In this document: one piece after another, positions 58,077 to 64,000 of the stretch
How positions within the stretch are numbered: position 1 is the first letter of the stretch
Layout: each line of letters starts with the position of its first letter
DNA from: JACVRW01 sp963837445
Lineage (GTDB): Bacteria > Actinomycetota > Thermoleophilia > Solirubrobacterales > Thermoleophilaceae
NCBI GenBank assembly: GCA_963837445.1
Contig: CAWINK010000022.1
Coordinates: 62,001-126,000, forward strand
Length of the DNA: 64,000 bases
Reading direction: 5' to 3'
Position numbers and translations under genes: made by a program
Notes under the pieces: model-generated
Databases searched by the model: none
Told to the model about the DNA's origin: nothing
The model's input: only the letters and a program-made list of their open reading frames with translations

Positions 58077-58897
58077 GCCGTGCACCTCCTGCACCTCGCC
58101 GACGACGCGGCCGCGGGTCCGTCCGGTCGCGTCGAGGAACACGTCGTCCAGGGTCGGGTCGCTCGCCAGGCCCCGCGCGCTCGCGCAGATCCGCCTTGAG
58201 CCGGGCCGGCGTCCCCTCGCGCACGATCCGGCCGTCGTCGATGATCGCCAGCCGGTCACACAACTGGTCCGCCTCCTCCAGGTACTGGGTCGTGAGGAAC
58301 ACGGTCGTGCCGCGCTCGTTGATCCGGCGCATCTCGTCCCAGACCGTGAGCCGGCTCGCGGGATCGAGCCCGGTCGTGGGCTCGTCGAGGAACAGCACCT
58401 CGGGCTCGTGCACGAGCGCCGACGCCAGATCGAGCCGGCGCTTCATCCCACCGGAGTAGCCCTTGATCATCCGGTCGGCCGCGTCCTCGAGCTCCACCAG
58501 CTCGAGCAGGTCCTTCGCGCGCGTCCGAGGCAGCGCGCGGGGACAGCCCGAACAGCCGTGCCTGTAGTACGAGCAGCTCGCGCCCGGTCTGGCGAGGGTC
58601 GAGCCCGGCCTCCTGGAGCGCAACCCCGATGCGTCGCCGCACCTCGTCGGGCTCGCTCGCCACGTCCACGCCGGCCACCTGCGCGGAACCCGAGGTGATC
58701 GACAGCAGCGTCGTGAGCATGAGCACCGTCGTCGACTTGCCGGCGCCGTTCGGTCCCAGGAAGCCGAAGACCTCTCCGGCCTCGACCCGCAGGTCAACGC
58801 CTCGAACCGCCTCGATGTCTCCTGTCCGGCTGGGGTAGTGCTTGACCAGTCCCTCGGCCTGCACGGCGGGCGCGCTGCCGGTGTGTCCGTCGTTCAA
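58077..58897 (-). pseudogene. ABC exporter ATPase (DrrA-like), two frameshifts and a shortened C-terminus
   Basis: Walker A FLGPNGAGKST, signature YSGGMKRRLDLASALV and Walker B EVLFLDEPTTGLDP are all present but in two different frames. The first shift lies between LFGLSPRA and TRAKDLLELVE, about 58525-58545. A second lies at about 58180-58195, where the ADL of VREGTPARLKADL changes frame to ASARGLASDPTLDDVFLDATG. About 50 residues normally present before PTLDDVFL are missing. The gene pairs with the downstream permease as a drug/lipid exporter. As sequenced, it cannot encode a full-length protein. Confidence 0.75.
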
Positions 58898-59004
58898 GTG
58901 CCTGCTCCTCGGTTGCGTCGGGGTCCCGAGAAAGTAGACAGTCGTGACGCGCCAAATTCATCGGCAGCCGTTTCGCGTGAACGGGCCTCGGAGAGACCCG
59001 AGCC

Positions 59005-59913
59005 ATGAAGCGACTTCTCCTTGTTCTCGTAACGGTGCTGGCGGCGGCCTCGGCGATCGCGGCGGTGGCGCTCGCCGGCAGGGGACCGGACCGGATCGCG
59101 CTGCCCGACGGCTTCAGGCCTGAGGGCATCGCCGCGGGCGAGGGCAGGAGCGTCTACGTGGGGTCGATTCCTACCGGCCGGGTGCTCGAGATCGACACGA
59201 AGACAGGAGCCCAGCGAGAGGCGGTGCCCGCCCGCGAGGGCCATGCGGCGATCGGCCTGAAGTACGACGGGCACAAGCACCGGCTGTTCGTGAGCGGCGG
59301 CCCCACCGGCAAGGCATTCGTGTACCGCGCGAACGGCGGCTCCGAGCTCGCGGCGTTCCAGTTGACCGCGCCGGGCCAGCCCACGTTCATCAACGACGTC
59401 GTCCTCACGCACAAAGCGGCGTATTTCACAGACTCCCGGCAGCCGGTGATCTACGCGGTGAAGCGCGACCTGTCCGGCGTCAGGCCGATCGCGCTGACCG
59501 GCTTCCCGATGACCGCGGGCAACAACCTGAACGGCATCGAGGCGGCGCAGGACGGGCGTGTCCTGCTCGCCGTCCAGAGCTCGGAGGGCGTCCTGTGGCG
59601 AATCGACCCGGCCACCGGCTCGCACGCGCCGGTCGACCTGCACGGGGCCGTGCTCACCGACGGCGACGGGCTGCTCCTGATCGGGGAGCGCACGCTGCTG
59701 GTGGTGCAGAACCGCTCGAACAAGATCGCCGTCGTGAGGCTGGACAAACGGTTCCGCTCCGGGCGCGTCGTCCACACGATCACGCACCCCGACTTCGATG
59801 TCCCGACAACGGTGGCGAGCAAGCGCGGGAGCCTGTACCTCCCCAACGCGCGCTTCACCACGCCTCCGATGCCGGACACCGAGTACTGGGTCACGCGGGT
59901 CGGTAAGCGCTAG
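59005..59913 (+). CDS. secreted SMP-30/gluconolactonase-like beta-propeller protein
   Basis: This 302-residue protein has a cleavable signal peptide (RLLLVLVTVLAAASAIAAVALAG). The rest is a six-bladed propeller of the SMP-30/NHL-like type, with FRPEGIAAGEGRSVYVGS and NDVVLTHKAAYFTDSRQPVIYAV, including the N/D-rich metal-site pattern (FINDVV and NLNGIE). Likely a periplasmic or extracellular esterase/lactonase or binding protein. GGAGAGA is the ribosome site, about 12 bases before the ATG. The stop overlaps the convergent AHSA1 gene. Confidence 0.8.
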   Translation: MKRLLLVLVTVLAAASAIAAVALAGRGPDRIALPDGFRPEGIAAGEGRSVYVGSIPTGRVLEIDTKTGAQREAVPAREGHAAIGLKYDGHKHRLFVSGGPTGKAFVYRANGGSELAAFQLTAPGQPTFINDVVLTHKAAYFTDSRQPVIYAVKRDLSGVRPIALTGFPMTAGNNLNGIEAAQDGRVLLAVQSSEGVLWRIDPATGSHAPVDLHGAVLTDGDGLLLIGERTLLVVQNRSNKIAVVRLDKRFRSGRVVHTITHPDFDVPTTVASKRGSLYLPNARFTTPPMPDTEYWVTRVGKR

Positions 59914-60396
59914 CGCAGCGAGATCGCTACCCGCTCGAGGGCGTCCATCGCCTCCTGCATGCCGACCTCCATCCCGGAGTTGATGTGCGCGTCGCGGTCC
60001 TCCTTGCTCGTGTGCTGCACGAGCACCGTGAGCGTGGTGCGCCCGTCCACTTCGGTGAAGCGTGATGGTGTCCACAGCTTGCGCGTCGGGCATTCCCTCG
60101 TACACCTCGGTGGTCACGATGCGCTCGTTCGGGACGAGCTCGCGGTACTCGCCGTGGAAGGCGACCTCGAATCCCTCGTTCGCCTCCATCACGTAGCGCC
60201 ACATTCCGCCGACGCGCAGGTCGATCTCCGCGCTCGTGACCCCGCCGCGCTGGCCACTCCACCAGCGCTTGACGAGCTCGGGCGTGGTCCACGCCTTGAA
60301 GACCAGCTCGCTCGGCGCGTCGAACTCGCGCGTGATGAGGATCTGATCGTCAGCCGGAAGCGTGACGGTTGCCGTTCCACTACTTGCCACTGCCAT
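59910..60396 (-). pseudogene. AHSA1/SRPBCC-family protein, frameshifted
   Basis: The protein starts ILITREFDAPSELVFKAWTTPELVKRWW and VGGMWRYVMEANEGFEVAFHGEY, the AHSA1/Aha1-like signature. After DTITL the frame becomes His/Arg-rich. Dropping one base at about 60058 restores TEVDGRTTLTVLVQHTSKEDRDAHINSGMEVGMQEAMDALE (given as a span) and a stop at 59910. The product then has a typical length of 161 residues. ArsR is upstream with a 17-base overlap, a standard ArsR-AHSA1 pair. Confidence 0.8.
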
Positions 60397-60742
60397 CTCC
60401 TTGCTCCTTTTGTTTGAGTTCCTCGAGCACGGCGTCCAGCTGCTCGAACCGCTCTGACCACGAGCGCTCGTAGCTCTTCACCCAGTCATGGATGGGCTTG
60501 AGCGCGTGGCCGTTCAGCCTGTACAGCCGCTGCCGTCCCTCGTGGCGCACCTCCACGGCTCCGACCTCGCGGAGCACGCGCAGGTGCTTTGACACCTGTG
60601 GCTGAGCCATGCCGAGCGCGTGCACCAGGTCGTTCACCGGGCGCTCCCCGTCGGCGAGGGCGTCGAGGATCTGGCGCCGCCGCGGCTCTGCCACGGCGTT
60701 GAACGCATCCGCTGTCGTCGCTGCTCGTGCCACGATGAGCAT
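60380..60742 (-). CDS. ArsR-family metalloregulator-type transcriptional repressor
   Basis: This roughly 120-residue winged helix has FNAVAEPRRRQILDALADGERPVNDL at the start, the recognition helix MAQPQVSKHLRVLREVGAVEVRHEG and an RLYRLNGHALKPIHDWVKSYERSW end, typical of ArsR proteins paired with AHSA1 genes. No metal-binding cysteines are seen. The ATG at 60742 lies inside the -10 box, so the GTG at 60733, seven bases after TACGAT, is the better start and implies a leaderless mRNA. Confidence 0.88.
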   Translation of the reverse strand: MLIVARAATTADAFNAVAEPRRRQILDALADGERPVNDLVHALGMAQPQVSKHLRVLREVGAVEVRHEGRQRLYRLNGHALKPIHDWVKSYERSWSERFEQLDAVLEELKQKEQGDGSGK

Positions 60743-60768
60743 CGTATACCCATATCGGAATATGTCAA
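60741..60768 (-). promoter_or_regulatory. arsR promoter with operator between -35 and -10
   Basis: TTGACA (60763-60768), 16 bases, TACGAT (60741-60746), then seven bases to GTG 60733. CATAT-CGGA-ATATG (60751-60764) is an inverted repeat in the spacer, an ideal position for ArsR autorepression. The plus-strand methyltransferase start is 64 bases away, so it could be affected too. Confidence 0.65.
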
Positions 60769-60831
60769 GTGGACATGCCCGACCGGGTGTCGTTTACCGT
60801 CGGCGCTGCCAACCAAGGAAGGGATCACACC

Positions 60832-61656
60832 GTGACGTCGAGCACCGCCGATACCGAGCTGAAGGCCCGCCATCGCAAGATGTGGGCGTCGGGCGACTAC
60901 CCGTCGATGGTCGAGACGTTCCTGCTTCCACTCGGCCCACGGCTGGTCGACGCAGCGGGGATCGGCGAGGGCATGCGCGTGCTCGACGTGGCGGCCGGAA
61001 CCGGGAACGCTTCAATCGTGGCCGCCCAGCGCGGCGCGCAGGTGACCGCAAGCGACCTGACGCCCGAGCTATTCGACGCCGGCCGCGCCCGCGCGCAGTC
61101 AGAGGGAGTCGAGCTCGACTGGGTCGAGGCCGACGCCGAGAACCTGCCGTTCGACGACGCGTCCTACGACGTCGTGATGTCCTCGATCGGCGCGATGTTC
61201 GCGCCGCACCACCGGGACGTGGCCGACGAGCTCGTGCGCGTCTGCAAGCCCGGGGGCACGATCGCGCTCCTCAGCTGGACGCCCGAGGGCATGATCGGCG
61301 CGCTCTTCCGCACCATGGGCCCGTTCGCCCCGCCGCCCCCGCCCGGCGCGCAGCCTCCGCCGCTGTGGGGCAGCGAGGACCATGTGCGGGACCTGTTCGG
61401 GGACCGCGTCGAGTGGGGCACGCTCGAGCGCGACAACCTCGAGATCACCGCCTTCGAGCACCCCCGCGACTACGGGGAGCACTTCAAGGGGCTCTACGGC
61501 CCGACGATCGTCGCCCGGAACAACGCGGTCAAGAACGGCCAGGAAGCCGAGTTCGACGAGGCGGTGAACAACTTCAGCGAGGAGTGGAACCGCGGCACCG
61601 ACGACGACGCGCGCTTCGAGCAGGAGTACCTGGTGGCGGTCGGCACCCGGGCCTGA
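60832..61656 (+). CDS. SAM-dependent methyltransferase (class I)
   Basis: This 274-residue methyltransferase has motif I VLDVAAGTGNASIVAAQRG, ASDLTPELFDAGR and a post-II DASYDVVMSSIGAMFAPHH, as in UbiE-like small-molecule methyltransferases. A Pro-rich loop (APPPPPGAQPPP) follows. The GTG at 60832 has GGAAGGG eight bases upstream, preferred over the in-frame ATG 63 bases earlier. Divergent from arsR, and may be under its control. Substrate unknown. Confidence 0.85.
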   Translation: MTSSTADTELKARHRKMWASGDYPSMVETFLLPLGPRLVDAAGIGEGMRVLDVAAGTGNASIVAAQRGAQVTASDLTPELFDAGRARAQSEGVELDWVEADAENLPFDDASYDVVMSSIGAMFAPHHRDVADELVRVCKPGGTIALLSWTPEGMIGALFRTMGPFAPPPPPGAQPPPLWGSEDHVRDLFGDRVEWGTLERDNLEITAFEHPRDYGEHFKGLYGPTIVARNNAVKNGQEAEFDEAVNNFSEEWNRGTDDDARFEQEYLVAVGTRA

Positions 61657-61835
61657 CTCGGCGCAACCGGCTCGGCGGTCTTGGCCGGGCCAACTGCGGC
61701 ATCGAAGGGCATCCGAACGCCGGTGCCACGAGAAGGGACGCATAGTGAGACCAAACTCGTGGCAGTGCCGCGGATGCGGCGCATTCGCGGCTGATCTCGG
61801 CGGCGCTTACGCCTTCACCGCTGCCGTTAGACGTC

Positions 61836-62129
61836 TCAGGCGCGCCCCGAGACGGTCGCGGGGTTGTCCCGCGCCCACTTCGCGATCTTGTCGGAGCCGG
61901 AGATGACCTCGCCGTCGTCGGTCTCGAGGATGGGGACCATGTTCTGGCCGCTCAGCTCGCGGACCTTGCGGCGGGTCGGGTTGAGGGCGTCGCCCAGGAC
62001 TCCGAGGCCGTAGGCCTTCTCGACTTCCGGGTTCCAGCCGGCTTCCTTCAATGCCTCGTGGGCGTTCCGGCAGGGATGGCCGCCGGGACGGGGTGAGCGG
62101 AAGGTTCCCCAACAGACGTAGAGCTTCAT
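61836..62129 (-). CDS. glutathione S-transferase N-terminal/glutaredoxin-like domain protein
   Basis: This 97-residue thioredoxin-fold protein has LYVCWGTFRSPRPGGHPCRNAHEALKEAG (span), then RELSGQNMVPILETDDGEVISGSDKIAKW. The last piece is the GST N-terminal cis-Pro/ES-like motif (VPILETDDGEVISGS). It is a stand-alone N-domain without the C-terminal helical domain. Two cysteines (C6 and C20) might be redox active. Function unknown. The 180-base gap upstream (61657-61835) shows no gene. Confidence 0.7.
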   Translation of the reverse strand: MKLYVCWGTFRSPRPGGHPCRNAHEALKEAGWNPEVEKAYGLGVLGDALNPTRRKVRELSGQNMVPILETDDGEVISGSDKIAKWARDNPATVSGRA

Positions 62130-62139
62130 GGGCGGGACC

Positions 62140-63165
62140 CTAATCGACCAGCGTGGTCACGGCGGCCGGTGAGGGCCGCACGAACACGCTGTCGCCCACC
62201 TCGTGCAGCTCGAGCGACGGGAGTTGCACCAGCAACGTCTTCCCACCCTCGTGGCGCAGCCGGTACAGGACGTCGTGGCCGCGGAACTCGCGCGCCACCA
62301 CCTCGGCGTTCCCGTTGCCGTCCGCGCGCAGCTCCAGCTGCTCGGGGCGGACGGCCACGTGCACGGACCCGCTCGCCGGCGCGCTCAGGTCGAACACGCC
62401 GAGCTCGGTCTCGACTCCGCCGCCGCGCGCGACGCCCGACAGCACGTTCACCTCGCCCACGAACTGGGCCGCCCAGCGCGTGGCGGGCCTGCCGTACACC
62501 TCGACGGGCGGTCCCACCTGGACGATCTCGCCGTCGCGCATCACGGCCACGCGGTCGGCCAGCGAGAGCGCCTCCTCCTGGTCGTGCGTCACCAGCAGGG
62601 CGGTGGCCTCGGCGTCGCGCAGGATCAGCTCCACCTCCCTCCGCAGCCCTCCGCGCAGGGACGCGTCGAGGCTCGAGAACGGCTCGTCGAGCAGCACCAG
62701 CTCGGGCCCCGGCGCAAGTGCCCGCGCGAGGGCCACGCGCTGGCGCTCCCCTCCCGAGAGCTCGTGCACGCCCGTGCGCGCCTTGTGCTGGAGGCCGACC
62801 AGCTCGAGCGTCCGCTGGGTGAGCGTGTCGCGCTCCTCGCGCGGCCGGTTCGATAGCCCGAAGGACACGTTGCGCTCGACGCTCAGATGCGGGAACAGCG
62901 CGTAGTCCTGGAAGACCATGCCCACGCGCCGCTTCTCGGGCGGCACGGTCCGCCCGGGGCCGGCCACGACCTCGTCGGAGACCACGACGCAGCCCGCGTC
63001 GGGCTGCTCGAAGCCGGCGATCACCCGCAGGAGCGTCGTCTTGCCACACCCCGACGGCCCGAGCACCGCCATCAGCTCGCCGCGCTCGATCTCGAGGTTC
63101 AGGTCGCGCACGGCCTCGATCGCTCCGAACGACTTGGATAGCCCGCGCACCCGGACGTGGCTCAT
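62140..63165 (-). CDS. ABC transporter ATPase, Fe3+/polyamine-type importer (FbpC/PotA-like)
   Basis: This 341-residue importer ATPase has Walker A GPSGCGKTTLL, Q-loop MVFQDYALFPHLSV, signature LSGGERQRVALARAL, Walker B LVLLDEPFSSLD and H-loop VTHDQEEAL. A C-terminal TOBE-like domain (VAVRPEQLEL) follows. The family imports iron, sulfate, spermidine/putrescine or phosphonates. The start overlaps the permease stop (ATGA). Confidence 0.9.
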   Translation of the reverse strand: MSHVRVRGLSKSFGAIEAVRDLNLEIERGELMAVLGPSGCGKTTLLRVIAGFEQPDAGCVVVSDEVVAGPGRTVPPEKRRVGMVFQDYALFPHLSVERNVSFGLSNRPREERDTLTQRTLELVGLQHKARTGVHELSGGERQRVALARALAPGPELVLLDEPFSSLDASLRGGLRREVELILRDAEATALLVTHDQEEALSLADRVAVMRDGEIVQVGPPVEVYGRPATRWAAQFVGEVNVLSGVARGGGVETELGVFDLSAPASGSVHVAVRPEQLELRADGNGNAEVVAREFRGHDVLYRLRHEGGKTLLVQLPSLELHEVGDSVFVRPSPAAVTTLVD

Positions 63166-64000
63166 GCGCGCGCCACCTCCGGCTCCTCGACCCACGCCGA
63201 GGCGGCGGGCGACGCCTCCACCTCGCTGGCACCCGCTCGCCCGGACATCCTGATCATCAGCGCCACCGGCAGCAGGCCAACAAGCACGATCAGCAGCGCG
63301 GGCAGCGCCGCGGTCTGGAAGAGCGACTCGGTGGTGGCCTGCCAGACGGCGATGGCGAGCGTGTCGCCGCCGAGCGGCCGCAGCAGCAGCGTGGCGGGCA
63401 GCTCCTTCATCACCTCCACGAACACGAGCAGCGCAGCCGTGACGAGGCCGGTGCGGAGCAGCGGCACGTGCACCCGTGCCAGCACGTCGAGTCGATCGGC
63501 GCCGAGTCCGCGGGCGGCGTCGTCGAGCTGGCGCGGGATGCGCAGCAGGCTCGCCTCGATCGCACCCCAGGCGAGGGCGAGGAAGCGAACTACGTAGGCG
63601 TAGAAGAGTCCGATCACAGTGCCCGTGAGCAGCAGTCCCGTGCCCGCCACTCCGTCTATCCGCTGCTCGAGCCAACCGAGCGGCACGATCACCGCCACGG
63701 CCACAACTGAGCCCGGCAGGCCATATCCGATCGTAGCGGTGCGGGCCGCGATCGCGGCCGGCCTGGACGCGCTCGCGCGCACCCCGTACGCGAGCAGCAG
63801 CGCCACCACCGGCACAAGCACCGCGCTCATCCCGGCAAGCAGGACGCTGTTGCGTGCCGCGGTGGCGAACTCGGGGGGCAGAAGGCCGTCGCTGATCGAC
63901 TCCACCGACCACACGCCGAGCTGGGCGAGCGGAGCGCCAACCACCCCAACCACGAGCGCGAGCGGCAGCACGACGGCCGCGGCCGCGGAGAGCCCGCGCA
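63162..64000 (-). CDS. ABC transporter permease (FbpB-like, iron type), C-terminal part
   Basis: Part of a large permease running off the right edge; about 279 residues are visible. There are six or so helices and the importer EAA-type loop (QLDDAARGLGADRLDVLARVHVPLL, with the D-x-A-x-x-L-G core) that docks on the ATPase. PATLLLRPLGGDTLAIAVWQATTE is typical of the FbpB branch, where two permease halves are fused. The usual substrate-binding protein would be upstream, outside the window. Confidence 0.85.
   Translation of the reverse strand, partial: RGLSAAAAVVLPLALVVGVVGAPLAQLGVWSVESISDGLLPPEFATAARNSVLLAGMSAVLVPVVALLLAYGVRASASRPAAIAARTATIGYGLPGSVVAVAVIVPLGWLEQRIDGVAGTGLLLTGTVIGLFYAYVVRFLALAWGAIEASLLRIPRQLDDAARGLGADRLDVLARVHVPLLRTGLVTAALLVFVEVMKELPATLLLRPLGGDTLAIAVWQATTESLFQTAALPALLIVLVGLLPVALMIRMSGRAGASEVEASPAASAWVEEPEVARA

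Noticed and set aside
18725..61827. Shared 16-base CCTTCACCGCTGCCGT at 18725 and 61812
   Set aside because: One such chance match is roughly expected in 64 kb of GC-rich DNA, and no gene relationship explains it.
1..64000. tRNA, rRNA or tmRNA genes
   Set aside because: Intergenic gaps were read on both strands and no cloverleaf with a CCA-type end or rRNA-like segment was seen. Short or unusual RNAs could have been missed.

Overview
The window is very GC-rich, with short intergenic gaps, many ATGA/GTGA gene overlaps and frequent GTG starts. The gene content points to an actinobacterium: a CysO/CysM/Mec cysteine pathway, an Rrf2-SufC-SufD-SufS-SufU operon, an R2lox-type oxidase, CtaG/SCO copper-oxidase assembly factors and an IS1182-type element. 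A Thermoleophilia/Solirubrobacterales-like genome is my best guess, inferred from gene style rather than from a marker gene. No rRNA, tRNA or CRISPR array was recognised.

Layout. 0-5 kb: a roadblock/TldD operon, then murI-rph-rdgB-CDF transporter, with murI broken by one extra base. 5-13 kb: a lone Flp-type pilin, asnB, a glycosyltransferase, a SPOR protein, a histone-deacetylase-family enzyme, nadB, a flavin reductase and R2lox. 13-18 kb: a hydantoinase A/B and beta-hydroxyacid dehydrogenase operon. 18-26 kb: a secreted penicillin-acylase-family hydrolase, a three-gene hydroxyproline catabolic operon, and an ECF sigma factor with a membrane propeller partner. 26-31 kb: an HExxH peptidase-like protein, a GAF-GGDEF cyclase and two acyl-CoA dehydrogenases. 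31-36.5 kb: Mec, CysM, CysO and a rhodanese-ThiF activator, i.e. the protein-thiocarboxylate route to cysteine, interleaved with ferritin-like proteins and TatA. 36.7-39.7 kb: a NarL-type two-component system, CtaG and a GNAT. 39.8-41.6 kb: a lower-GC Fic gene with a striking repeat-rich promoter. 41.6-46.3 kb: SCO and the Suf operon. 46.3-53 kb: a decaying accessory stretch with gene remnants, dispersed short repeats and an IS1182-like transposase. 53-64 kb: small enzymes, a nucleotide cyclase, a frameshifted drug-type ABC exporter, an ArsR-AHSA1 pair and an Fe/spermidine-type ABC importer cut by the window end.

Two themes cross the window. First, at least ten genes show a TAnnnT-like -10 box ending 6-7 bases before an ATG or GTG, with no room for a ribosome binding site, so leaderless transcription looks common here. 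Second, five single-base frameshifts interrupt otherwise well-conserved proteins (murI, two in an ABC ATPase, its permease, an AHSA1 protein). Because murI is normally essential, sequencing or assembly indels must be considered before biological decay.

The most interesting system is the cysteine cluster. The CysO-like carrier ends in Gly-Gly-Ser-Arg, so it should need trimming before activation, and a canonical JAMM protease (Mec) is nearby. A 16-base sequence containing a -10 box is shared exactly by the promoters of cysM and of the activating enzyme.
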